In this document: piece by piece, positions 12,454 to 23,800 of the stretch
Position numbering within the stretch: the stretch's first letter is position 1
How the letters are laid out: each line of letters begins with the position of its first letter
Assembly (NCBI RefSeq): GCF_963169125.1
Contig: NC_084796.1
Span: 88,148,888-88,212,887, forward strand
DNA: 64,000 nt
From: Humulus lupulus
Taxonomy: Eukaryota > Streptophyta > Magnoliopsida > Rosales > Cannabaceae
Direction: 5' to 3'
Made by a program: the position numbers and the translations under genes
The notes under the pieces: model-generated
Told to the model about the DNA's origin: nothing
Database searches by the model: none
The model's input: only the letters and a program-made list of their open reading frames with translations

Positions 12454-12465
12454 TGGTATCAGAGC
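12454..12465 (+). promoter_or_regulatory. Primer binding site, initiator-Met tRNA
   Basis: TGGTATCAGAGC, complementary to the 3' end of plant initiator methionine tRNA, begins three bases after the 5' LTR. This is the minus-strand priming site of the element. Confidence 0.93.
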
Positions 12466-12832
12466 GTGCCAAAGTTTATGGTTCTTGGAGATCGACCGAA
12501 CATGTACACTCGCTGCCAGAGACAAGCTTGACTCAGGGTTGGTCGGTATTAAGTGAATTATGTGTTTAATTTCTTGTTTGAGTTGCCCTGTTTGCCGAAA
12601 TATTATAGACAGAGCATGATGAATATGTTTGTATATATGTCTAATGTTAGGGCACGACCCCTTGATTGTTATGTGCTTATGCAATGTGTGTGATGTGTTG
12701 ATCTGTTGTTTGTATTTGATTAATTGGACTGGGAGGTGGTTTTTGGATGTTGTATCATGCTTGATGTGCGACGTTATTGATTGCAGGCATATTGAAGTTA
12801 TGCCTTGGCGATCGATTAGACTCTGCGACAAT

Positions 12833-14640
12833 ATGGCAGAAGATGACAACTAGGGTCAGGACCCTCCACTTGCGCCAAAGAACTGGCAACAGTTGTTTGC
12901 CAAAATTGAAGCAAGACTTCAATGAACGGAAGATGAGCTTCGAGAATAGAGGCAGCAGGCCCCTCCTCAGGGTATTGGGTTACAAATTCCATAAGTTGTG
13001 GTACCAGTCCTAGCCCAACCTATGATGGAGAAAAGGTGGGAGCCTTTATACAAGAGGTTCAGGAAGCAACACCCTCCCATCTTTGAGGGCGGTCCAGACC
13101 CACTGTGGGTAGAGCAGTGGATGAATATGACTTCTCCCATCCTTGATTTCATGAGGGTGGAAGGGAACAAAAGGGTGGCCTATGCCATCTATATGTTGAG
13201 AGAAAATGCCTGCATCTGGTGGGAAGTTGTGTCCTAGAGGAGGGATGTGATAGCTATGACCTAGGAAGAATTTAGAGACGTCTTCAACGAGAAATACTAC
13301 AGTGTCGCAGTCCGAACCGCAAAGGTAGATGAGTTTATCAACCTAACTCAGAACCGAATGACTGTTACAAAACATGCACTGAAGTTTGACCGATTGGCGA
13401 AGTTGGCGCTAGACTTGGTGCCTATTGATATAGCATGGAGGGATCAATTTGTACGGGGATTGAATGTCATGATATCTCGCGATGTTAAGATAACATTAGA
13501 TCTGAGGACTACCACTTATGCTCCGGTAATGAGAAGGCCCTTACAGTTGATAGTTGAAGTGGCTGAAGAGAAGGCACCGCGAGGCGCGATGGTCGGAGGA
13601 TGGTGCCTCCTTTCACTAGTTTTAGCCGGGGTAGTGGCCCCAGTGAGTAGAAGAGAAAGGCCCCATATTCCTTTGCTCCTCCTGGTCCAGATAGGAGGGC
13701 ACAAGGTGCTTTCAGTGGCCGTCAGGGCGGGGGAGAGAACTAGAGGATCTTCCCAAAGTGTCCTCAATGCATGCAACAACATCAAGGGGAGTGTAGAGTC
13801 AGGGCATGCTTCACTTGTGGGAGTGTCAGTCACCTGAGGAAGGACTTCCCACAAGCCAGGAAGGAAGAACCGAATAAGAATTACAGCCTCACTCTAGTTA
13901 GAGTGTTTACCTTGACCCAGACCGAGGCTGAGGCTAGTCCCTCAGTCGTGACAGATCAGATTTCTAGTGTTGGCTCTTCATTTACTGCATTAATTGATTC
14001 AGGAGCTACCCATTCATTTGTATCTGCTAGAGTGATAGATCGCTTGTGTAGACCTTGTGATATTTATGTTAGAGGATTTAAGACTTTGTTTCTTACTAGG
14101 GAACTAGTAGTCTCTAGGAGATGGGTTAGAGCATTACTAGTAGAGATAGACAGTAGAGAGTTGTATGTGTATCTGATTGAGCTAGTGATGGATGACTTTG
14201 ATATGATTTTGGGGATGGATTGGTTATCAAAGTACGGGGCAATGATAACCTGTAAGCGAAGGATGGTGACCTTTGAACTGGAAGGGGAGGAAACCGTCAT
14301 GTTTGTGGGGACAGTGAATGGGCCACGAGTACCTATGATCTCTGCATTGAAGGCTAGAGACCTAATGAAAGAAGGTTTCATAGGATTCCTAGCAAACATA
14401 GTGGATACCTCTAGGATTGTTTCAGTTGGACCGGATGTGACTAGACTAGTGTGTGAGTTTCCTGATGTATTTCCAGCATACTTGCCAGGGTTGCCACCAC
14501 ACCAAGAGATCGAGTTCACCATAGAGTTTGTGCCAAGGGGGAGCCAGTATCTAGGACACCTTATAGAATGTCTCCAGTAGCATTGAAGGAATTGAAGATT
14601 TAGTTGTAGGAATTACTTGATCTAGGATTCATCAGACCTA
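12833..14640 (+). pseudogene. Tekay-2 gag-protease and start of reverse transcriptase, broken
   Basis: The chosen start is the ATG at 12833 (MAEDDN followed at once by a stop), because the same frame leads into the gag core (RWEPLYKRFRKQHPPIFEGG, then MNMTSPILDFMRVEGNKRVA). Stops interrupt it near 12851, 12923 and 13235. A frameshift near 13560-13590 moves the frame to the zinc knuckle (CFTCGSVSHLRKDF, last Cys replaced by Phe) and to an aspartic protease with intact DSGATHSF at about residue 78 of that frame and ILGMDWLSKYGA. A second frameshift near 14545 precedes the first residues of reverse transcriptase ([10 protein letters not shown]), where the gene is cut at about 14640. Gag would form the particle and the protease would process it. 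The break at the right is a deletion seam against the Athila LTR. Confidence 0.9.
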
Positions 14641-14656
14641 GATCTAGGATTGTTTC

Positions 14657-15338
14657 GCTAGTGATTTTATTTTGCTACTTTGATTTACTATCTTCTTAAT
14701 ATAATGCATTTGAGTTGTTTATGTTCTTTCATCCCCATCTTTATTTTGTTATCTTTATTTACTTGTGTTAATTGTATATAGGATTAGTCATGCTCTTTCT
14801 ATGTGCTTCTAATTAGTAAAAGTAATATTGATACATAAGTTTATGTCTATTCTTCTATTGCATTATTGCCCTTGGGTATTTTGTCATTTTTAGATTTTTC
14901 ATAAGATTAACATTATGCTCCTAAAGTAAATAACTTTATAATTCAAATGGACTTTTGTTAGAAACGAATATGAACTTTAATGTTAGATTTTCCAAGTGAA
15001 TGTTGGGATGTAAACTATTTACTTGTGTAGTTTTGTAAATCAAGTAACTAAGTAACTAAACAAGCATATGGATGATTCTTGAAACCTTTCAGCTTTTCAA
15101 CTCTTGATTACATCTTATTTTTATCTCACTTGATTTGTCTCATTTCATCATTTCACCAAAAAGACAACAAAAAAATCCCCAATCTATTTTCATTTCCATT
15201 TCCATTTATTTCATGTTACTAACTTTTTGTGTTAGTTTTCTACTAATCTTTTTGTTTTAGGTTACCTCCTAGTGGATCGACTGCCTGAATTTTACTACAA
15301 CTACCACTTAGTGGTTGTCACATTTTGGGCGTTAAACA
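14657..15338 (+). mobile_element. Athila 5' LTR, 5'-truncated
   Basis: These 682 bp match 36772-37453, the last 682 bp of the 3' LTR, with no net length change. The LTR ends GTTAAACA and the primer site follows. The first roughly 890 bp of the LTR are missing. The left edge is a deletion seam with Tekay-2 reverse transcriptase. Confidence 0.92.
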
Positions 15339-15343
15339 AATTC

Positions 15344-15361
15344 TGGCGCTGTTGTCGGGGA
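15344..15361 (+). promoter_or_regulatory. Athila primer binding site
   Basis: TGGCGCTGTTGTCGGGGA lies six bases after the LTR end. This is the Athila-type primer site (TGGCGCCGTTGTCGGGGA in the family, usually given as complementary to tRNA-Asp), here with one change. Confidence 0.9.
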
Positions 15362-16514
15362 GGTAGTTTTCAAAAGTTTTAGTGAAATTTTTACCAAAAT
15401 GTTAGTAACTTTATTTGTATTTTTGTAGGTATGAATGTTGTGTTAGTATAGTGTTCTTTCATTTGTGTGTTGTATTCTTTTTATTTACTAATATTTAGTT
15501 AATTTGAATATTATTTAAAAAAAATCATATATATAATAATATACATATATATACAAAAAAAATAGAGAAAAACGTAAAAAAAAACATATAAATTTTTATT
15601 TTTATTTTTCTTTTCCTTTTTTTTTGTTACATAAAAAAAGAGAATTATATAAATATATATAAAAAAATATTTGTTTAGTTAACTTTAATTTCATTTCTCT
15701 TAATTTCTTTTTTTTAGTTTAATAAATATTTGTAAAAAAAAAAGAGAGATTCAGCTTGTTATTTTATCTTCACTTCATTTCTCTTTTCCTTATTTTTGTG
15801 TTCACTATTTTGTTGCTTTAGGTTCTTAGTTTAGATCTTTCATTTTTTTTCCTTAGTCTTCCTTAGAATATAGTTCTTCCTTGAAAAAATTGCATAAAAT
15901 TGTTCATAAAATTTCAATCATAAAACGCTTAGTATTGGGAATAATTTTGTAATATTACAAATGGTAAAAACCGATATTGTTCTGCTAGAAAGATTGAATG
16001 TTAAATAAGGTTTGTGATAGCGTTACCCCCCCCCCCCCCAGACTTACTTAGGAACCTCGGGGAGTTCTGTCTAGGCAAGTGTGGGTCTAAAGTGGTACCT
16101 TGGCAACCTTCCCAATCGGCTTGGGAACATTTCGAGCATATACATTTGCACTATTACATTTTTGAACTTATTACTATACAAAAATCAAGCTTGTTCTATC
16201 AAAATAAGCAATTTCACTGTGCTTAAAAGGTTGTTTGGTCGAAAATGTTTAACTTGTGATCCACCATACTTACTCAGTAACCTCAGGGAGTTCTAGTAAG
16301 GCATTGGAGGTCACCGTAAAACCTCCAAATATAGCTGGGAACAAGTTTAACAAAAATAAATAAATAAAAACATAAAATAAATTCTCATTTCCAAGAGTGG
16401 ATAAATCATCACAAAACTTATAGTGAAACTTCTAATTCATCCACCACTCCTTCTAGAACTACTTCCACCATTCCTACTTCTCCACAAACCTTAGTTGACA
16501 ATAATCCATTCGCA
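15362..16514 (+). other. Athila 5' leader, non-coding, with a poly-C run and a duplicated motif
   Basis: This is an AT-rich stretch with long T and A runs and no supported gene. A run of 14 C lies at 16026-16039. A motif of the form 'acttacttaggaacctcggg' followed by 'gagttct' occurs at about 16042 and again, diverged, at about 16269. Each copy is followed within about 70-90 bp by a 'tgggaaca' motif. Confidence 0.7.
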
Positions 16515-17955
16515 ATGGCCCGCAATGATGAAATCCAACCAAGAACTCTCAATGACTACCTCCATCCTACACTCACTTCCATGCCTTCATGCATTATATT
16601 CCCTCCTAATATGCCCGCGTTAGACTTTAAACCTGGCATGATTCAACTCTTGCCACATTTCATGGAATGGAAAACGAAAGCACATACATGCATATTAGAG
16701 AATTCGAGGAGGTAGTAGCCACATTCTATAACTGAGCTGAAAATATTGATTTTGTGTGACTAAAGTTCTTCCCTTTCTCCTTGAAGGACAAAGCCAAAAG
16801 TTGGTTATACTCTTTGAGACCTGGGTTTTATTGGAACATGGGAGGAAATGACCAAATCCTTCTTTCTAAAACACTTCCCTAGCCATAAGACCAACAGTCT
16901 AAAACAACAGATTTCCATATTTTCCCAAAAGGACAATGAAATGTTCTATCAAGTTTGGGAAATATTCAAGGATCTGTTGAATCAGTGCCCGCACCATGGC
17001 TATGAGAACTGGCGTTTGGTCAATTACTTCTATAAAGGCCTCACGAGTCATGAGCGCCGATTTGTAGAAATGTTATGCAATGGTAAATTCCTTGATAAAG
17101 AGTTAGATGATGCTCTTGAATATCTCGAAGAAACTACGAAAAAATCTCACACCTGGACTAGTCCAAGTGCTACTGATAGCACCAACCGACATAAACCATC
17201 TGGGATCTATCAACTTCAAGAAAGATGATAACGTTAAGACCCAACTCGAAGATTTGAAAAAAGCAGTTTGAGGTCTTAATGACGAAAAATAGCCAAAAAT
17301 CGCACATGATTGCTCAAGCGAAGCCACAAGAACCTTGCTTTGTTTGTAGAGGGACAGAGCATTTAGCTAAGGACTGCTTAGTTTTTAATGAAATGAGGGT
17401 GGTTTATGAGGAGCAATGCAATGCCTTAGGGGCATATAACAAGCCATTATCCCATACGTACAACCCTGGTTGGACAAACCACCCAAATTTCAGTTGGAGA
17501 GATTCCAACCAAGCTCAATCGTATGGAAACCAATGGAGAAACGAGCATCAAGTTCAACAATCAAAGGCATATTCTGTACCTCAATACAATGATCATCCAC
17601 AACGAAATTCTTTAGAGAATACCTTCATGCATTCATATAGAAACAATCCAAACTAAATCGCCAAATGATAGAAGAAATCAAGGAAATGAAATATCAATTC
17701 TCAAAATTGACTGAATCCTTGACCATTCCAGAGAAAGGCAAACTTCCTTCCCAACCTAAATTCAATGTGCAAGGTCAACACATTGCTCAATCCTCAAATT
17801 CCAATGATCAAAATGTTAAGGAAGTAAATTCCATCACAACTAGAAGTGGTAAAACTTTGCAAGACCCATCCATAAAAGTCACCTCACCCAGCATTCCAAA
17901 AGTTAATCATGAGAATGCACCACTCAATGCTTCTCCAAAAGTACCACTTCCCTAG
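16515..17955 (+). pseudogene. Athila gag, broken
   Basis: The ATG at 16515 opens MARNDEIQPRTLNDYLHPTL, followed by the Athila-type segment LDFKPGMIQLLPHFMEWKTKAHT, and it stops at 16713. The frame shifts around 16790 (LPFSLKDKAKSWLYSL) and 16848. It then runs through the capsid part (KHFPSHKTNSLKQQISIFSQ, CPHHGYENWRLVNYFYKGL) to a stop at 17228. A further frame holds the zinc knuckle (CFVCRGTEHLAKDC, about 17336-17377) and a Gln/Asn-rich tail, and a last piece (17665-17955) has NSITTRSGKTL. At least four breaks mean no Gag protein can be made. The ATG at 16515 is chosen because it is the first one in frame with family motifs. Confidence 0.88.
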
Positions 17956-18988
17956 GCTTTAAAACCTGTTGGGAAACTTCCTGATAACCGAGCTGAAATC
18001 CTTGAACACTTGACACAAGTGAAGATTAATCTTCCTTTGCTTTTCATCATAAAACAAAAGTGGGCTTATGCCAAAATCATCAATGATCTATGCACTGCAA
18101 AAAGGAAGAACCATGTCAAGAAGATTGCTTTCTTGACTGAGCAAGTGATGGCGGTGATTTAACAAAAGGCACTGCCGAAACACAAAGATCACAGTTGTCC
18201 CACCATTTATTGGCAAACTGGGACTCATGAAGTTATCCAAGCTTTACTTCATCTTGGCACGAGTGTAAATCTTATGCCTTACTCTGTCTACTCACAACTC
18301 GGTCTTGGAGAAATGAAGCCAACATTTGTTATGCTACAGCTTGCTGACCGCTCCACCAAAAAGCCTAGGGGTATTGTAGAGGATGTTTTAGTTCAAATTG
18401 AAAATTTTTATCACCCTGTGGACTTTCTTATTCTTGATACCCACTATGTGGTAAACATGTAGTCAAAAATTCTTATTATCATCGGAAGACCATTCCTTGC
18501 TACTGCAAATGCTTTAATCAATCGTCAGAATGGCCTAATGAAGATATCATTTGGAAACATGACTCTTGATGTCAATATCTTCCACATCGGGAAAAACCCC
18601 AGAGAAGATGATGAGTGTTATCACACATTCATGATTGACACTTTAATTCCCGAGGATTGCAAAGCAACTTCGATAACCTTGATGAACTCCTCCTTTCGTC
18701 TGACAATGAAAGCCTCAGTTCTATTGAGTGTACTCTTGCAATATCAGATCACATAGACTCAAGCAATAAAAGGACTAAGTTTAGGCAACCTTGCTTTCAA
18801 GATCTATCTCGTGAGAGGGCACAGCCAAAAACTTCACCTGAAGAGGTTCCAATTGTTCAATTGACCCAACTACCCGAGGGTTTGAAACATGTCTTCTTGG
18901 GAGACGGTGAAACCTTTCCATTTATCATCTCGTCCAACCTTCAAAATTCTCAAGAAATGCAGTTACTCGAGCTATTGCGAACGCATAT
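17956..18988 (+). pseudogene. Athila protease region, broken, catalytic Asp lost
   Basis: The frame continues from gag (LPDNRAEILEHLTQVKINLPLL, AKIINDLCTAKRK) with a stop near 18160. It reaches the retropepsin motif, here LLHLGTSVNLMPYSVYSQLG where the lineage normally has L-D-L-G-A-S, so the catalytic Asp is replaced by His. The flap and second-lobe motif IIIGRPFLATANA follows a stop at 18460. The sequence continues to RTHI at 18983 and is then cut by a TGTAACG LTR. It is non-functional. Confidence 0.82.
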
Positions 18989-20090
18989 TGTAACGACCCA
19001 AAATTGCAAATAAGGATTAAGGGCCTTGATTAGTGTGTCGAGAGGGCATAATTGGTATATATGTGAATAAATGATTAAATGCATGATTATGTGGTATGTA
19101 TGATTCTATGATTGTATTATTATGATTAAATGCATGTGTTATGGGTATTAAATATGCATGTGGGCCTTGTTTAGCTTATAAGGGCATATTTGTAATTTTG
19201 GCCCGTTGAGGGTATAAATGTAATTATATGTGATAAACGGTTGAGATCACATTATTATGTGGATATATTCGCAGTATATGGCTCGAGACGGTCCTAGTGA
19301 GTGAATTGGCGAAATAGTCATGGCGGGGATTTATTCTCGACTCGAGGGAGCCTGGGGGTATTTTTAAGCATTTAGAAAATATACCGAAGATTATTAGACA
19401 TTGGGTAAATAATTGGTAACTAATTGGATGATGGGATTAATTGGTAGATAGTAGAGACATTTGAGTAATTAGTTGGAATTGGGAGTGAAATGACCTTTTT
19501 ACCCCTAGGAGTCACTTGAGGACTAGTTAAACTAGAAGGGCATGTTGGTCTTTTGTCTAAGTGATATACTCAGAAACTAAGGAAAAACAAAAGAGAGTAA
19601 ACTAAAAGTTAAAGGAAACTATCTGTAACGACCCGGATTTTCGAGACTCGATAATGCGGAAATATAAATGTTTTCATTTAACAAAATGTCTCAAAAACCC
19701 ATATATAAAAAAAAAAAAAAATTTAAAAAGTCGTATGGCCATACTTAACATTTAGTTACAAACATATTTTATAAAGAGTAGAGTGAGCCTAGTTTAGGAA
19801 AATTACACAACATTTCCAAAAGTAAAATGGCTTCCCAAAAGGTCGGTCCACATGTACATTTGCAAGGAAGACTCCAGCGCTCACTGCTCTGCCTTGCCCT
19901 TGCTCTTACCTACAACAAGGTAAGCGAAAACGCTTAGTAAGATCAACTTTCAAACAAAGCGTGTAGAGAATTAGGGTTCCGGACCCATTCGGACCCTACA
20001 CAATCAATTTCAAGAACGCTAAAGCGTCCTGGCAAACTTATGGTCTTGCCTGATAACCAAGGATAAATTAATTCATAACTAGATGAAATC

Positions 20091-20275
20091 CTGCACTCAG
20101 AAAAATCCCAGAACAAGCAGATATATTATATCACAACTATATCATATCAACAATTATATCCTTGCACTCAGAAAATCCCAGAGCAAGCAGATATATTATA
20201 TCACAACTATATCTTATCAACAATTATATCCCTGCACTCAGAAAATCCCAGAGCAAGCAGATATATTATATCACC
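20091..20275. repeat. Tandem repeat, 70-71 bp unit, about 2.6 copies
   Basis: Units opening 'ctgcactcagaaaatccca' begin at 20091, 20162 and 20232 and run through 'agcagatatattatatcac'. They are very similar to one another, so the array is young compared with its surroundings. Confidence 0.92.
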
Positions 20276-20775
20276 ATATAATTCGAGACCAACGCTCGAC
20301 AATTTCCAACAATTCAGGCATAACGCGCCCTCCAGCATAATTGCTAATCTGTAAAAGAGAACCGAGTCTCCACACTAAGATCTAGCCAATAAATATTCTC
20401 ATCAAGGGTAACTATCGTGTTACCTAGGGCATCGCTACTTATCCAAGAGTGTAATCCAATTTACACGGTTTTACGGAGACTTCTATGTTAATCAGTGGTG
20501 CTGGTGAGCAGTTGCCCCTAGGGTGTTCAGCCTCACTGAATCTTGGCAACCCTTAGTATCTCTAGGCACTCTCACTGAATGGCCAATATTCACGGCTGCT
20601 ATCCGGGAATAACTTATCAGAGCACTTACTCGGATTCTAACCATCCAATGATTAAGTAAGCATGAGGGCCCCTAGGTCCCATTTATTTTGGCGCCCCTAG
20701 GTTTAACAAACTTATCCTCATCTCATGGCCACTCGTCGCGGTAATGAGCCGGACATAAATAAAATCAAGCAGTGT

Positions 20776-20847
20776 GACGGGCATCAACCGTCTAGGATAT
20801 GACGGGCATCAACCGTCTAGGATATGACAGACATCTACCGTTCATAT
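20776..20847. repeat. Tandem repeat, 25-bp unit, three copies
   Basis: 'gacgggcatcaaccgtctag' plus 'gatat' occurs at 20776-20800 and 20801-20825 exactly, with a diverged third copy to 20847. Confidence 0.93.
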
Positions 20848-23800
20848 TTTCTAAATCAGCACTCACTAGACTAACGTCTCTAAGCAACTTTCTATGACAG
20901 TCTATATATGTGCATGTATCCCTATACTAACATACAAGACAATAATCATTTCATGTTGCAGCCATACAATATAAGTTGACTTACTTGGAGTCCTTAGCGC
21001 TCAGCAGGTTTTCACCCTCCAACGTTCAGTCCAGTTACGCTTAGCCAATACTGTAGTTATCCATACAGTATACTCGGATTAATTATGGCACTCATAATTC
21101 ATTATTATTATTTTGGGCAGTTTGGTCATTTTAATAAAAGTCATTTGTAAGGATTTATAATCCTTATTTGGTTTTAAACCTATTAAGGAAAGTCATACAA
21201 AATATTTGAGAATAAACCCTAAGTCTCGGGGAGGTCTATCCTAAGGTCTCGATACCTAGGCTCGGGTATCACAATGGTATTTTCCCACAATCCGCTAAAA
21301 TTCTTATTCTTTCAAGATATCGCTAGTAACCCGCACTTTCGACTAGTCGGTTAAAATATGTAAGATTTTAGCCGGTATTATATCCAGAAAATACTAATAA
21401 ATTCCTTAATTATCTTTAAAGAAAATAAACTCTTGAATTTTCCTTTTATTTTTCTTAAGGTTTTAATATCTAAAAACTGTTTTAAGAAAATTGCCTAATT
21501 TGTCTTAATTAGGAAAACCGTTAAAAATTTCCCATCTTGACTAATTAATTTTCCAAAATCAATTAATCAATTTTACTTACTAGAAAAATAATTCATTTAA
21601 TTATTTTCTCAAAATATAGGGTTTTAAACCCTCTTTTAATTTATTAACTATTAATAAATTAAATCTCTTATTTTTAGAAAGAATAAAAAACTCTTTAATA
21701 AAAATAATTCATTTAAACTCAAAGGGGTAATTTTAGTGAAAATATGATTTCAAGACTTACCAATTTATATCTTGAAATAAGCAAAATTTTACTTTTTACC
21801 TTATGTTCCAAAATCTCATTTTTACACTAAGTGTGAAAAGCCTATTTTTCACATTTTTAACTACATACTTCGTTAGTTCATAACTTGAAATTTACTTACC
21901 CAATTGTTACCAAAATTTCCCAATTCCATTTTTGTTATGCCATTTAGGTCTTTGTAAAATCTTAGGTCAAAATGAGCATTTTTGATTGGTGAAATCATTT
22001 TCCAACAATGAGGTAAAAATGACATTATTTTCAAGTCCTTATTTTTTCCAAACTTTGACAGTTAATAACTTTCAAACCGTTCAATATTTTCTTACCAAAT
22101 TTTACAGTGGAATAATAGGTTATGCCAGAAATATGTCCACAACATTTCAGAAAAAACTGGGTTCATTTTCCCTATACAGTGGCTGTCCGAACTTGGTTCC
22201 GAAAATAAGAATACGAAAAAACAGTTTTTTATCTAAACTTTGAAATAGCATAACTTACTCATTTCTAAACATTTTTTAGTGTTTCAAAAGCTCAATTTTA
22301 TGTACTCAATCTCAACAACATCACAGGACAATTTAATTTTACAAAAAAAATATACAGTTGCTGCTTGACCCCTTGGAAGTCACAGCTCAAAACATGTTTT
22401 GTTTTAGGGTATCCTACAAAACCCTTGGGGGTTTTGGTTCCCATTTTCAAAAATCAATACACATGCATCATAAAAATTATTAAACAACTACCATAACCTT
22501 ATTACATCACCAACAAGAAACTTTAAGCATTAAATATACAAAATAATGCTTAAAACTAAAAACCCTACAACAAAATCATCAAAAGTAAACTTTTTAACTT
22601 TTTGGTGTTCTTGCTTAAGGTTTGGACCTTCCTATTGGCTTTGACTCCTTCAAAACCTTTCAAAACCCTAACCAATTTCCCCCAACAACATAGTTAATTA
22701 GCTATTTGAAACTATATGCTTAAAACTTTACAAAAGCCTAGATTAGTGAAACTTTACCTTAGGGAAAATACTTCCTAGACCAAGACTTAGCCTCCAATTT
22801 TCCTTGGTGTTCTTGAGGTTGAATATTGAGAGACAACTTGAGAGAGTTAAAAAAAAAAGATGATAGTGAGAGAGTGAAAGTGAGTGGTCGGTTCTTAGGG
22901 GGAGGTTAGAAGAGTTTATACTATCTAATTTATCCTAAAAACACTCAAGTGTTTTACTCCCACTTGCCCACTTGACAATATCACAATCCTTTAAATAAAT
23001 GGGATTTAAACTCAATTAGTTAATAAATGGGATTCCAAAACATCACATGGCCGGCCACCCATTGCTATATATATGTGATCATTTCATTTTTTTTTTATAA
23101 AGGTCAATAAATGTTTCATAAGAAGAAAAGTCCAAATTGGCTTTTGACACCTTTTTCACTCTTATTAAATTTTAACCACCAAACTTAACATTAATTAATT
23201 AAATTAAATGTCTCTCACATTTAATTTAATTAATCACATAATAAAATTTAACCTAAGGTCCATTCATGGAATAAAATTCCTCATTTCGGCAAAATTAGGC
23301 ATTTAACATAAAATGCCTTAAAATTTCCATTTTCTTTTAGGTTTATTATTTTTGACCAAACTTTAACTTTTATGAATGTATTTTATGCCCAAAATATAAT
23401 TGTCATGATTTTTCATTTTATTTTCCGAGATTTTTACCCAATAAGGGTTTTTGTGTCGGTCTAGGACCGAAAGTCTTATCTTGACTTTTAAAATCACAAA
23501 ATTCATATTTTGGCTAGCAATAACTCATGGAATACTTACAAACAAAATATAATATTATTTAAAATAATATTCTTAACCCGGGGGAAAAATCCCGACCCGA
23601 GTCGTTTAAAGGTACCCGAAAACGTAGGACGTTACACTATCAGCTCACACTCTCTCTCTCTCTCTCTCTCTCATCTCTCACGTACTCCCTCTCCTTCACC
23701 CTCCCCTATGAAACTTTGAAACTAAGGAAAAAGGGCTAAAGGATTCAGACTTGAGGTTGGGGTTTTGGAAGGGAATTCAGCTGGGAAAAAGCTAGGAATT

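Larger units (their letters stand above)
19624..23636 (-). mobile_element. 4013-bp solo LTR (or non-coding LTR unit) with target duplication CTATC
   Basis: The unit opens TGTAACGACCCGG and closes GGACGTTACA. CTATC occurs at 19619-19623 and 23637-23641, and the undisturbed site is seen in the sister LTR (aaactatcagctcac at about 30332). No frame with family support, no primer site, no polypurine tract and no internal terminal repeat were found. This fits a solo LTR of a chromovirus-like family with unusually long LTRs. The minus orientation is inferred from the order of blocks: a reversed 'tacctacaacaaggtaag' near 19910 and a reverse TGTAACGTCC head at 23636. It holds two short tandem arrays. 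Confidence 0.85.

Noticed and set aside
16026..16039. Run of 14 C as an assembly error
   Set aside because: It may be a sequencing-length artefact, but nothing in the window can decide it. It breaks no gene.
20091..20275. CRISPR-like spacing of direct repeats
   Set aside because: The units are contiguous head-to-tail copies with no unique spacers, in plant retrotransposon DNA.
20083..20340. 85-codon frame over the 70-bp tandem repeat
   Set aside because: The frame is a by-product of the repeat unit.
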